Shown here: piece by piece, positions 9,781-19,400 of the stretch
Position numbering within the stretch: position 1 is the stretch's first letter
How the letters are laid out: the number at the start of each line of letters is the position of its first letter
NCBI RefSeq assembly: GCF_014642835.1
Contig: NZ_BMJA01000001.1
Coordinates: 62,001-126,000 of the forward strand
Source: Dyella nitratireducens
GTDB lineage: Bacteria; Pseudomonadota; Gammaproteobacteria; Xanthomonadales; Rhodanobacteraceae
Direction: 5' to 3'
Length of the DNA: 64,000 nucleotides
Made by a program: the position numbers and the translations under genes
Notes under the pieces: generated by a model
Database searches by the model: none
The model's input: only the letters and a program-made list of their open reading frames with translations
Told to the model about the DNA's origin: nothing

Positions 9781-10188
9781 TTACGCTCGTTCAAGTATAT
9801 CGAACAGTTTGGAAACATCGATGGGCACTTTGCGTTTCACTGCCCATCGAGCCGCCTCATCAATGGCGGCATGAATTGTACCTTTAAGGTAGTTGCGTGG
9901 ATCCAATGGCACTTCTTCGGGCACCGCCACCTGGACCATTAGCAAAGCTCTCGGCTTAGAAAATCGACCTGTGCGAACTCCAACAAACTCCGGCTTCAAC
10001 ATATTCCCCGGAACTTGAAATACAACATTTAGATTCAAAGGTGCCTCGATACCCCGTCCTGCCTCACCGATGCGAATGGTTAATTCTCGAATAGCATCAT
10101 CCAATGGCTTGTTAGCTAAGGTTGAACCACCAACGATCCAACCAAGGGAAAGAGCCGGCGTCTCTTCCATTGCATCTGCAGCTTTCAT
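9781..10188 (-). CDS. Hypothetical protein, third gene of Rhs tip/immunity set
   Basis: Small soluble protein of 135 residues with no signal peptide and no family I can name. It contains a beta-rich middle (LNLNVVFQVPGNM, ALLMVQVAVPEEVP) and a basic C-terminal helix (IDEAARWAVKRKVPIDVSKLFDILERA). It lies 44 bp downstream of the immunity candidate at 10233-10862, on the same strand, so it is probably co-transcribed with the toxin tip. Such a position is typical of a second immunity protein or a chaperone-like accessory gene. Confidence 0.6.
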   Translation of the reverse strand: MKAADAMEETPALSLGWIVGGSTLANKPLDDAIRELTIRIGEAGRGIEAPLNLNVVFQVPGNMLKPEFVGVRTGRFSKPRALLMVQVAVPEEVPLDPRNYLKGTIHAAIDEAARWAVKRKVPIDVSKLFDILERA

Positions 10189-10232
10189 GGGACATCTCCC
10201 GTCTTAAGCCACCATGCTCCAAGTGATGATCC

Positions 10233-10862
10233 TCAGCTACGCGGTTTGCGGACTTTCTTGGCGGGCGGGGGCACAAATAACCCAGACTCGGGACCTGACC
10301 AGATATCGTAAACGGCACGGAGATCTCTCTTTCCTGTCTTCCGCACGAAATTTTGAGCCATGCTCACAAGAAATCCAACGGTATCCATTGACACCACGCC
10401 TGTCCCGACGATCAGCACCTGACCATAGTCCATACTTCGCCTATCGCGCAGATCCTGGCCCCATTGCAGGCGTTCCGAATGCGTCCGAAGCATCACCTGC
10501 CCAAGATACATGCCACAATCCATTGCCAGCGAATACGTACGGTTAGTCAACTCCCACTGCTCAACAGGCAGAATATCTTTAAATTGATGCGGCGTTTCCT
10601 CTCGCAGCTTCGCTAACTCTTCGGGTGCACGTGCGCGTGTTTCAACTTGAGAGGCAAGCCACTCCCCCAAAGTATCGAGGGACTCTGGAGTTTCGTCCGC
10701 ATGCCAACGCTCAAATCCGGGAGTGGTTCGCACGATAACTTCAAGAATACGGATGCGTTCCGGCAAAATATCAAGAAACCACTCTCGATATTCGGCCAAT
10801 TCGCGCTTGGACATTCGAGGAAAGTCCAACGTAAAAGGAGGCTGTATGATCGGGTAAGTCAT
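10233..10862 (-). CDS. Predicted immunity protein for the upstream Rhs tip toxin
   Basis: Cytosolic, mostly helical protein of 209 residues. It starts three bases after the TGA of the toxin gene (stop 10866-10868, ATG at 10862), so translation is probably coupled. Tight coupling directly behind a polymorphic toxin is the usual position of the cognate immunity gene; this is the main evidence. Visible segments include the PFTLDFPRMSKRELAEYREW N-terminus and a conserved-looking core WELTNRTYSLAMDCGMYLG with DYGQVLIVGTG. The C-terminus is basic and proline-rich (FVPPPAKKVRKPRS). I cannot give a family number. Confidence 0.65.
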   Translation of the reverse strand: MTYPIIQPPFTLDFPRMSKRELAEYREWFLDILPERIRILEVIVRTTPGFERWHADETPESLDTLGEWLASQVETRARAPEELAKLREETPHQFKDILPVEQWELTNRTYSLAMDCGMYLGQVMLRTHSERLQWGQDLRDRRSMDYGQVLIVGTGVVSMDTVGFLVSMAQNFVRKTGKRDLRAVYDIWSGPESGLFVPPPAKKVRKPRS

Positions 10863-10865
10863 AGT

Positions 10866-11960
10866 TCAATGCTCTACAACGTTGATGCCTGCTTTGTCCA
10901 AAGCTTCGCGCACAGGTGCTGAAGCACCACCACGCCCGGTGACCGGACTCTGGAAGAAATGCCAAGCGCCACCTTGCACGCGTCCATTGTTCTGGATCAA
11001 CCATGCATCCTTCTGAATCTGACGCCTGACTGCCGAAGTCAGCGATACGTAGCCTACTTTCGATTCGTTGATGATGCCACCTGCAAAACGATCTACGAAA
11101 CGCGCTCCGAAGGGTGTTGGGAAAAACTCATTTGCAGAGCCTCCCAATACCTTGAGAGCATCCTCCCCTATTTTGCCGGTAGCGCCGATACGCCCTAAAT
11201 TGAGAAACTCGCCGTCTCCTGGTGCCACGGCAAGACTGCCAAATATCCAATCACTGGCACCACAGCTCGCACCTGTAGCGCAGGCACCTAATGTCACCCC
11301 AGGTATTGCATCGACCACTGGCGCAGCAGCAGCAGTGGCAGTAGCTATCTCCTGATTTGCTTCGCCATTCATGTAACCAAGAGTGGCTCCCGCCTGGCCA
11401 TAAAGCCTCGTCGGCATTCCACTTCCGCCACTTAGCTCACCTTTGCCAATACCATCAAACCAATTGGAAAGTCGGCGCATGGCCGCGCACCCCGGACCAC
11501 AGTCGTCCTCCATACCCGTTGGATCCATCCCCATAATCGGGTTGTTGTCGACGTAGGTATATCGATTGAAGTTGAACGCATCACCTGCCCGTGGTCTGAC
11601 GGGATCTGTGCTCAAAAAATGCCCCGTCGCCGGGTCGTAATACCTCGCCTGCATATAGACGAGATTCGTCTCCGGGTCATTCACATGCCCGGTATATCCC
11701 GGTCCTTTAGGCGCAGGACCCGGCGTTGACGTGCCTTGTGGCGCATACGTTCCATACGGCGTGTAATCAAACGTCGCGGTGATATTGCCGCTCGCATCTG
11801 CCTCTGCCAGCGGCGTGCCCTGCGGATCGGTGTATACATACGTTACCGTGCCTGTGCTCTGTGCAAGCGCATGCGTGCCTACGAACAGCAAGCTCAGCGC
11901 CAACCAACGAAGCAAAGTTCCTATGAACTTCCCACTGTGCTGCTTCTTATCGGTGATCAC
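10866..11960 (-). CDS. Short exported Rhs-core protein with restriction-endonuclease-fold toxin tip
   Basis: Predicted secreted DNase-type toxin. The start is a GTG at 11960 behind an AAGGA. Order: Sec signal peptide (LLRWLALSLLFVGTHALAQS), then only the terminal Rhs-core segment (VTYVYTDPQGTPLAEAD ... GYTGHVNDPETNLVYMQARY, YDPATGHFLSTDPV, DPTG), then a variable tip of about 200 residues. The tip ends in FVDRFAGGIINESKVGYVSL, which gives the D and E-x-K residues of a PD-(D/E)xK nuclease core. A conserved Q-rich strand follows (RRQIQKDAWLIQNNGRVQGG, AWHFFQSPVTG). The first 145 residues are nearly identical to those of the gene at 14096-15127. Immunity candidates follow at once. Family of the core certain, nuclease fold likely. 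Confidence 0.85.
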   Translation of the reverse strand: MITDKKQHSGKFIGTLLRWLALSLLFVGTHALAQSTGTVTYVYTDPQGTPLAEADASGNITATFDYTPYGTYAPQGTSTPGPAPKGPGYTGHVNDPETNLVYMQARYYDPATGHFLSTDPVRPRAGDAFNFNRYTYVDNNPIMGMDPTGMEDDCGPGCAAMRRLSNWFDGIGKGELSGGSGMPTRLYGQAGATLGYMNGEANQEIATATAAAAPVVDAIPGVTLGACATGASCGASDWIFGSLAVAPGDGEFLNLGRIGATGKIGEDALKVLGGSANEFFPTPFGARFVDRFAGGIINESKVGYVSLTSAVRRQIQKDAWLIQNNGRVQGGAWHFFQSPVTGRGGASAPVREALDKAGINVVEH

Positions 11961-12030
11961 GGCGTAACGTCCTTATTCATGAATTTTTGCGATAGGCGAT
12001 CAGAGCGTTGGCAAGCTTCGGCTTTCCAAA

Positions 12031-12948
12031 CTAACTACCTGGCACGATGCCATTGGCCATGGCACCGATGACCTTCCACCCCGAAGGAATGGAAAAGCTC
12101 GGGCAGGTATAAGGCATGGGTGCTGGGGTGCTTTCATAACCAGCACCGCCCATGGGTGGGCATGCTTCGAGCTCCAGTGCGCCGTGCTGGTAGATCACGC
12201 CGGTCATATTGGTGCCCCGCCCTTCAATCAGAAAACCGGCGGAACTCCATGGAAGCTTGTAACCGCTGTCGAGCCACCATTCCGTGGTTTGCCACAGTGT
12301 CTGTTGCCCGATTTCGTTGAAGGTGCGGTCCAGTTCCAAGCCGTACGCGGTTTCATTCGAAGCGATGTAGATATCGCTCATCAACGTGCCTTCGTAGCCG
12401 CCGCCTAGCGCAACCATGGTGCTACCCGGGCCATAGGTCCCCAGCGAGTACGAGGTGAATCCATTGCCTGCGCTGTCCCACACATAAAGGTCTTGTGCGG
12501 CGCTCGTCCACAACACGGAAACGCGGTTGGACGGTGTGTAGTACCCGATGGAGATGGGGTAGTAGCCGCAGGTAATGCTGACGGTTTTTGATTCCGTATG
12601 AACCCCGTTTTTCATCAGCCAGTAGCCGAATTGGCACTGGGACGGATTCAACCAAAGCAGATCGTCCTGACCATCGCCGTCTACATCACCGGCACCGACA
12701 AGAATCCAGCCTGCGGGGTAGCTGTCCAGTTGGGTGGATGTGAAGCCGCCTTGGCCATTATTCGTCCACAGATACAGATCATTTTTACTGCTTGTAAACA
12801 CCAAATCGGCCAAGCCATCGCCGTTGAAGTATCCGATGGCACATCGTATAAGTCTCATCGGCTCGATAGGCGTGGCGTTGTTGCAACCCCAAGATCGCGA
12901 TGGTTTCGATCTTATCCGCCGCGCCAACGTGGCGTTGTATATGGCCAA
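12031..12948 (-). pseudogene. 5'-truncated second copy of the FG-GAP repeat protein
   Basis: From GYFNGDGLADLVF (about 12845) to the C-terminus (GWKVIGAMANGIVPGS), this frame is a close copy of the FG-GAP protein at 15200-16309. The first 40 residues (MAIYNATLARRIRSKPSRSW ...) have no counterpart there: they come from the antisense strand of a diguanylate cyclase fragment. The signal peptide and the first repeat are lost, so the product would not be exported. It lies upstream of the mini-Rhs toxin gene at 10866-11960, as the intact copy lies upstream of 14096-15127. Truncation by a tandem-duplication breakpoint is the simplest explanation. Confidence 0.75.
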
Positions 12949-12978
12949 GACGTCGGAGCGTAACCGCGTTGTATGCTA
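12852..12978 (+). pseudogene. 3' fragment of a diguanylate cyclase gene (GGDEF end)
   Basis: The plus strand encodes VALLQPQDRDGFDLIRRANV, then ALYMAKTSERN and a stop, matching residues near the end of the cyclase at 5897-8947 (WLQPQDRDGFDLIRRADVAL, YMAKTSGRD) at protein and DNA level. Only about 40 codons remain and there is no start. It directly abuts the truncated FG-GAP copy and marks the novel joint of a duplication. Confidence 0.8.
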
Positions 12979-12979
12979 G

Positions 12980-13353
12980 TAGGGAAGAGCGATTTACTTA
13001 GTCTCACCAAGACACTTGATCTCTACCCGCACCAGAACAAGACCCATCTCATAGAAGTATCGGAACCACTTTGCCAACAAGAAGTCTATCCTTGCCGGCA
13101 ATAAATAAGCGTTGATCTTGGTTAACCTGGCGCCGATTGGATAGCCCCCAAAGATCATCATTTTGTTTGGATGACGCCAATCCTATTCCCCCCCCTTCTC
13201 GCCTATGTTCTACCGCAGCAAGAAGCGGCTCTTTTTGCGTTAGCCAAAAATAGTCCAACAGGCCACCATAAACTGAGAAAAAAGAGTGTCGGCAGTTGTT
13301 GCCAAAACGCATCCAACTAACTATTCATCGTTGCAATGTTACGTCACCGCAAA
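12980..13353. other. Gap between cyclase fragment and immunity gene, no convincing gene
   Basis: A minus-strand frame of 87 codons (13049-13312) and an overlapping 55-codon frame starting MMIFGGYPIGARLTKINAYL (ends near 13000) are open. The second looks the more protein-like, but neither has a ribosome site or a family I know. This may be a decayed gene or non-coding island DNA. Confidence 0.3.
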
Positions 13354-14094
13354 TTATATCAGCAGCTCTTTATTACCCAAATCACATTCCACTTCAGCAA
13401 GTTCAAACGTTGGAACTGACCAAATGAATGTATCGTTGTCACACGGCAATAGTCTTCCCACGATATGATCCAGCCCTCTAGGCTGCGATCCTTCTTGAGA
13501 ACTTTCCACAACATGCGATCGATTTAGAACATTAATCTGGTACACACCACGATACATCCCTTCTAAATATCGTTTCCTTGGAGGATTGCCTGGCATAGGA
13601 AGTCGCTCACGAAACCATCTTGATAAACGATCAGCCTTCCGCTTTTCCTCCTCGCCACATGGCAATCCATACGTTATGCCAGCGATGTAATAAGTTAAAC
13701 CAGGGGCGTCCCAATCGTCGCCGTAGCCGTACCCAAGATTTCCCAACTTGGAGGCATCAACGATAAATTGAAGAAGGTTCTCCATCGAACTATCAGCAGA
13801 TGACAAGCAAATCGTCAATTCCCTGCCCTCTCGAAAATTAACTGAGAGATAAGAGTTCCACTGTTTTTCCGGATCCAATCCAGACACCGTTCCTCCATAC
13901 CACTCCGCCTTCAGCCACTCGCACTGGTCGGTTAAATGCTCGATTGGGGTTCGATATGAACGTTTTGCTTTCGTGCGCTGAACAGTCCCAACATTCAAGC
14001 TCGCCCAATAGATCGGAAAGTTAGTGGCGATGAGGCGCAAAAGTGACTCATTTGTTATTTGGTCAGCCCAATCGACCATCGTAAACCAGATCAT
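13354..14094 (-). CDS. Predicted immunity protein for the second Rhs tip toxin
   Basis: The ATG at 14094 follows the TAA of the toxin gene (14096-14098) by one base, so the two are almost certainly translationally coupled. The frame is open upstream to 14136, inside the toxin gene, but that start is unlikely. The 246-residue product is cytosolic and tryptophan-rich (MIWFTMVDWADQ, EWLKAEWYGG) with a Gly/Tyr/Asp-rich turn (GNLGYGYGDDWDAPG). The layout resembles large immunity proteins of the Imm52-like type, but I cannot assign the family. AT-rich composition fits horizontal exchange of toxin/immunity tips. Function inferred from position. Confidence 0.65.
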   Translation of the reverse strand: MIWFTMVDWADQITNESLLRLIATNFPIYWASLNVGTVQRTKAKRSYRTPIEHLTDQCEWLKAEWYGGTVSGLDPEKQWNSYLSVNFREGRELTICLSSADSSMENLLQFIVDASKLGNLGYGYGDDWDAPGLTYYIAGITYGLPCGEEEKRKADRLSRWFRERLPMPGNPPRKRYLEGMYRGVYQINVLNRSHVVESSQEGSQPRGLDHIVGRLLPCDNDTFIWSVPTFELAEVECDLGNKELLI

Positions 14095-14095
14095 A

Positions 14096-15127
14096 TTAGG
14101 CACACCCCCTTGTTTGACATGCCTTTTCCCACTCACGCTGCGCAGGTGTCAGCTTAGCATCATGACGCTCCTGCAAGTAATGATTTACCCAAGCATGGAA
14201 AATAATCTGCACCACACCGATTGCTCCGAAAGCCCCTATAGACGTTTCGGGTAAGGGATCAGGCTCAACCACGATGTCTTGACCTGACACTCCCAACCCC
14301 ACCCTGGACGTAGCCAACTTAGCTTGCAATTCCTGGAGTGTTTGACCTGCAGAACGCACTTCAATCTGATCGATGCTTCCATCCTTCTTAACCACGGTCA
14401 CATCTGGTCGAATGTTTGGGGCATTTGGGTCACCAGTAACCGTTCGCAAACTCTGATTTAAATGCACCCTTTCGACATCCGGATCCTGTGACATCACCTT
14501 CGCTATTCGCTCGGAAGTTGATGCATGTGTCGGTGTCTTACTGGAGGTTTGTCCTTTGTTATAGATTGGGGCACCATTTCTTGAAGCTTGTGTTTGACCA
14601 CCAGAACCGGATGCAGATCCGGACACCTGACAATTGTATGCCGCGTTGCAACCTGGATCATTTAATTCGCCCGGAAATTTTCCCGTTGGATCAACGTTTC
14701 CAATCGGATTATTACGCCCGTAATCGTACCGGTTGAAGCCAAATGCCTCGCCAGCAAGTGGATCGATGGGGTCAACACTCAGAAAACGACCTGTCGCAGG
14801 ATCATAGTACCGGGCCTGCATATAGACGAGATTCATCTCCGGATCATTGACATGCCCCGTATACCCCGGCCCCTTAGGCGTCGGCCCCGGTGCCGACGTG
14901 CCTTGTGGCGCATACGTTCCATACGGTGTGTAATCAAACGTCGCCGTGACATTGCCGCTCGCATCCGCTTCCGCCAACGGCGTCCCCTGCGGATCGGTGT
15001 ACACATACGTCACCGTCCCCGCGCTCTGCGCCAGCGCATGCGTGCCTACGAACAGTAAGCTCAGCGCCAACCAACGAAGCAAAGTTCCTATGAGCTTCCC
15101 ACTTTGCTGCTTCTTATCGGTGATCAC
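14096..15127 (-). CDS. Short exported Rhs-core protein with a second, different toxin tip
   Basis: A GTG start at 15127 lies behind AAGGACG. The signal peptide and Rhs-core segment (residues 1 to about 145, through YDPATGRFLSVDPIDPL and the DPTG motif) are nearly identical to those of the gene at 10866-11960. After DPTG the sequence is unrelated. The tip holds a Ser/Gly/Thr-rich linker, then SERIAKVMSQDPDVERVHL and NIRPDVTVVKKDGSIDQIEV, a pattern like a PD-(D/E)xK nuclease (PD ... E-x-R, with Arg in place of the usual Lys). A hydrophobic helix follows (IGAFGAIGVVQIIFHAW) and the end is basic (AQREWEKACQTRGCA). The toxin class is plausible rather than certain. It sits 72 bp after the FG-GAP gene and one base before its immunity candidate. 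Confidence 0.82.
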   Translation of the reverse strand: MITDKKQQSGKLIGTLLRWLALSLLFVGTHALAQSAGTVTYVYTDPQGTPLAEADASGNVTATFDYTPYGTYAPQGTSAPGPTPKGPGYTGHVNDPEMNLVYMQARYYDPATGRFLSVDPIDPLAGEAFGFNRYDYGRNNPIGNVDPTGKFPGELNDPGCNAAYNCQVSGSASGSGGQTQASRNGAPIYNKGQTSSKTPTHASTSERIAKVMSQDPDVERVHLNQSLRTVTGDPNAPNIRPDVTVVKKDGSIDQIEVRSAGQTLQELQAKLATSRVGLGVSGQDIVVEPDPLPETSIGAFGAIGVVQIIFHAWVNHYLQERHDAKLTPAQREWEKACQTRGCA

Positions 15128-15199
15128 GGCGTAACGTCCTTATTCATGAATTTTGCGACGAGCGATCGGAGAGCGTTGGCGAACTACGGTTTATGCAAG

Positions 15200-16309
15200 T
15201 TAGCCGCCCGGCACGATGCCATTGGCCATGGCACCGATCACCTTCCACCCCGAAGGAATGGAAAAGCTCGGACACGTATAAGGCATGGGTGCAGGGGTGC
15301 TTTCGTAACCGGCACCACCCAAGGGCGGGCACACTTCGAGTTGGAGTGCACCGTGCTGGTAGATCACGCCGGTCATGTTGGTGCCCCGCCCTTCAATCAG
15401 AAAACCGGCGGAGCTCCATGGAAGCTTGTAGCTGCTGTCGAGCCACCACTCCGTGGTTTGCCACAGTGTCTGTTGCCCGATTTCGTTGAACGTGCGGTCC
15501 AGTTCCAAGCCGTACGCCGTTTCGTTGGAGGCTATATAGATATCGCTCATCAGCGATCCTTCGTAACCGCCACCCAGCGCGACCATGGTGCTGCCAGGTC
15601 CGTATTGGCCTAACGAGTAAGGTGTGAATTGATTGCCGGCACTATCCCAAATCTGCAGGTCCTGCGCGGCATTGGTCCAGATGATGGAAATACGGCTGGA
15701 AGGTGTGTAATACCCGATCGATAGCGGGTAGTAGCCACAGGTGACATTCGTCGTATCCGTTTCGACATGAACGCCGTTCTTGATCAGCCAATAGCTGAAT
15801 TGGCAGGTCGTTGAATTGAACCAAAGCAGGTCGTCCTGACCATCACCGTCTACGTCGCCTGCTCCCACCAATATCCAACCGGCGTCATACGTACCTAGCG
15901 AAGATGATGTAAATCCGCCACTGCCGTTGTTTGTCCAGAGCACTAGATCGTGGTTGCTGCTGGTAAGAACCAGATCGGCAAGACCGTCGCCATTGAAGTC
16001 ACCAATGGCACCTACGAAATAGCCGGGTGTCACGTTGAACGTACGCGAGCTGAGCTTGGTGACGGCACCCGTCGCATCGTTGGTGTTCATCAACCAATAG
16101 GCCACCTGGCTGGTAGCGACGCTGTACAGAAAGATGTCCGATACACCGTTTCCGTCCACATCCCCGGGCACGTGCAGACCCGACGGAACAGGTGTTGTCA
16201 CACGAAGTGCAGGTAACGTGTCAAAGCTGACATCCTGCGCATGCAATGTAACAGCTCCAAACGTCAACAACAGAACACTCATCATCTTCAGCCATCGATA
16301 TTCGCGCAT
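15200..16309 (-). CDS. Exported FG-GAP/VCBS repeat protein of the Rhs locus
   Basis: Secreted beta-propeller-type protein of 369 residues. A signal peptide (MMSVLLLTFGAVTLHAQ) follows a GGGGGG ribosome site. Repeats carry Ca2+-binding loops of the DxDGDGxxD type: PGDVDGNGVSDIFLY, GDFNGDGLADLVL, GAGDVDGDGQDDLLW. The C-terminal half is a distinct domain (TTEWWLDSSYKLPWSSAGFL, TGVIYQHGALQLEVCPP). Its exact role is unknown; FG-GAP repeats usually bind ligands or surfaces. It lies between the large Rhs shell gene and the mini-Rhs toxin gene on the same strand, with gaps of 91 and 72 bp, which suggests one operon and a structural or adhesive part in toxin delivery. A 5'-truncated copy is at 12031-12948. 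Confidence 0.8.
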   Translation of the reverse strand: MREYRWLKMMSVLLLTFGAVTLHAQDVSFDTLPALRVTTPVPSGLHVPGDVDGNGVSDIFLYSVATSQVAYWLMNTNDATGAVTKLSSRTFNVTPGYFVGAIGDFNGDGLADLVLTSSNHDLVLWTNNGSGGFTSSSLGTYDAGWILVGAGDVDGDGQDDLLWFNSTTCQFSYWLIKNGVHVETDTTNVTCGYYPLSIGYYTPSSRISIIWTNAAQDLQIWDSAGNQFTPYSLGQYGPGSTMVALGGGYEGSLMSDIYIASNETAYGLELDRTFNEIGQQTLWQTTEWWLDSSYKLPWSSAGFLIEGRGTNMTGVIYQHGALQLEVCPPLGGAGYESTPAPMPYTCPSFSIPSGWKVIGAMANGIVPGG

Positions 16310-16400
16310 GCATTCCCCCCAAAAGTGACGACCATCCTTGGTCCTAGCATTCCTCTACATTACGGCTTGGTCCACCGCGGCTTTGGCACGTTGCGCCTTT

Positions 16401-19400
16401 TCAGGGAACGTCTGCAGCGGCCCAGTTGCTCCATGCCGAACAGCCAACGCTGTTGCAGGCTTGCACCTGGAACTGAAGTTGAGCCTCCGTCGTGTAGAGC
16501 TGTGACCATGTGGTGGCGCTACCGGAGTAAATCTTCGATGCGCTACCGGTGCCTTGTTTCATCATAAGGGTGTAGCTCGTGGCATTGGTCGACGACCACG
16601 ACACATGCACTACCCATTTGCCGTTTGGCCCCGATAGAGAGGTCGATATGCTGGGCGTACTGGGGACAAGACTTACCGTCTCGGTAACGACGTTGCTCCA
16701 AGGTCCGCAGCCGCTCGCGTTACATGCCTGTACTTGATACTGATACGTGCCGTCACCGCGGCCGCTTGTGCTCCAACTCGTCGCACTGTTGGATTGCACG
16801 GTGGTCCAACCACCACCGTTGACGTTCTCCTGCAAGTTGTAGCTGGTCGCTGTGGCGACGCCACTCCAGCTCACGCCATAGCTGCCGCTGTTGCTCGTGC
16901 CGCCACCGCTCAGCGAAGGTGCCGAAGCAGGCGGCAACAATACGCTCGTGGTGACTGTGTTGCTCCAACCACTGCATCCACCCACATTGCAGGACTCTAC
17001 GCGGTAACTGTAGGTCGCATCCGTTTGCCCAGTAGCGTCATAGGCGGTACCCGTGCCGGTCTGCACCGTGGTCCACGCACCACCATTCACCTGCATCTGC
17101 ACGGTGTAACTGGTGGCTTCGTTATTACCAGACCAATCGACGATGTATGTGCCAGTGCTGCTGTTGGTGGTCTGTACGGATGCCGTTGGTGCAGGTGAAG
17201 GCGGTAATGTGACCACCATCGGGCTGGCCGTGACCCACCCTGTGCACGCCGATCCACCGCCGGCCGTGTTGCAAGCTTTTAGCTGGTAAACGTAGCTGCC
17301 ATTCGTGAGTCCGCTCACGGTGGCATTGGTACCCGTCCCCGTAGGTACCGTGGTCCAGGTGCTGCCGCCATTGGCGCTTTGCTGCAACGTGTAACCAGTG
17401 ATTGGTGTCGCAGCCGTCCACGTGATAGTTGCACTGCCGGTGTAACTGGTTGCAGGAACGACTAGCGTGGGCGTCGGAGTCGGCACCACGCCGTAGTTGG
17501 TATTGACCGTCACGGTTGCCGAGGTCCTCCAACCTGCCGTACCAGACACCGTTCGGTTATGCGCCTGGACCCGATAGATGTAACTACCCGTGACGTTCCC
17601 CTGTTGCGCAATCGACGTGCTGGTCGTACCGGTGGCAAGAGCCGCCCACGTGTTGCCGCCATCCGTGGATACCTGCACGTCATAGGTGCTGGCACCCGCT
17701 GGCGCACTCCAGGCCACGGTGTAAGCGCCGTTGTCCGTTCCGGCCGGCAGGGGATTGAAGGTCGGTATGGCCGGCCATATGCCCACCGAAATATCTGCCC
17801 ACCCGCTGCAGCCACTGCTGTTGCACGCCTGCAATTGATAGAACTGCGTACCACCAGTGGTCACCGTCTGCGCCGTCGAAGCGGCGCTACCGCTGTACAC
17901 CACCGTGGTGCTGCCAGCGCCGTTGGTTGTCTCAAGGGTATAGCTGGTAGCACCAGCAACGGCGTTCCAGCTCACGGTGAAATTGCCGTCGTTTGGATTG
18001 GGATTGACCGTAATGCCGGTGGGTACCGCCACTTGCGACGTGACATGCTTGGCGATCAGCTTCGTGCCCAGATAGACGTAGTTTGTTCCCGTCGCGCTGC
18101 CTGGATCGAACTCGTACATCAACTGGCCAGCCTGGTCGTAAAAATAGTAGGCCGTGGCCGCACCGTTCGTGCCGGTCTTGGTGACACGACGTCCGGCGGC
18201 ATCGTAGGCATAGCTCTCTACACCAGATACCTGCAACAACTGGTTCTCGGCATCAAAGCCGTAGGTCGTGGTCGTGCCGCCACTGCTCAAGTTGTTACGG
18301 TTGCCCTGATTGTCGTAGCCATAAGTGGTGGTGGTACTGGCACCTTGCGATACGCTTGCCAATTGGTTACTGGCGTTGTAGTTCAAGGTCAGCGTGTTGC
18401 CGCCGGTGACCCGGCTACGCAGGTTGTTCAAAGCGTCGTAGGTGTACGTTTCCGTGCCATAGAGCCCGCTGGCCGTGGCATTCGTGAGACGGTTGAGGGC
18501 GTCGTAGGTAAATACCTTGCTACGCGTGCCATTGGGTACCAGGTCGTTGACGTTAGTGATATTGCCGTCGGCGTCGTAGGTGTAATCCTCGCTGACGTTC
18601 AACGTGCTGCCTGCCCCATAGCTGAAATTACTCAGCAGCTGACGGGCGTTTTGCTGCGCGACGTAGCTCGCGCCATTGCCATAGTTGAAACCGGAAACCT
18701 GGGTGTTGGGGAAATAGGCAATGCTGGTGGCATAGCTGCCCACTTGGGTGGCGCGACCAAGTGCATCGGGATTGTAAGCCACGCCTTCACTGCTGCCGTT
18801 GTAAGACGGATAACCGATGGCATTGACGTGGCCATACCCATCGTACGAATAGCCCAGCGCCCAGGCATAACCAGGAACGGAAAGCGCCTGGGTCGTGAGC
18901 AGGTTGCGTGTGTCATAGGTGAACTGCTGCTGCGTGACACCGGAGCTGACCGTCAAGATGTTGCCGACTTCGTCGTAGCTGTAATTGGTGTCTTGCGTAC
19001 CTGCTGGTGGCGTGATCGACAGCACGCGATTCATGGGGTCGTAGGTACGTACAGTCTGTGCCGACGTGGCCACATCGCTTTGGCCACAGGTGCCATCCGT
19101 GATGGTTTGTCCTTGCGCACTCCACGCCAGATTATTGGCGGTGTCGTAGGCCATCACCGTGCTGCCACTTTCCGGTTCGGTAGTGCGACACAGACGGTGA
19201 TAGCTGTCGTACATCAGCGTCTTGGTGATGCTGTCGTTTTCGCTACCGTAGGCGCCCGACTGGGTGATCGAGGTCGGGTTGCCGTAGATATCGCGAGCAA
19301 TGGACTGCGTCACGCCCGCCGGCGCACTGACCTGAGTGGGGTCCTTGTACTCCGGCTCGTCAAACACCTGGTAATAGGTCGTCGTGACATTGCTCTTCGG

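Noticed and set aside
13049-13312. 87-codon frame after the immunity gene
   Set aside because: No ribosome site, overlaps another open frame, no domain; kept only as a remark in the gap entry.
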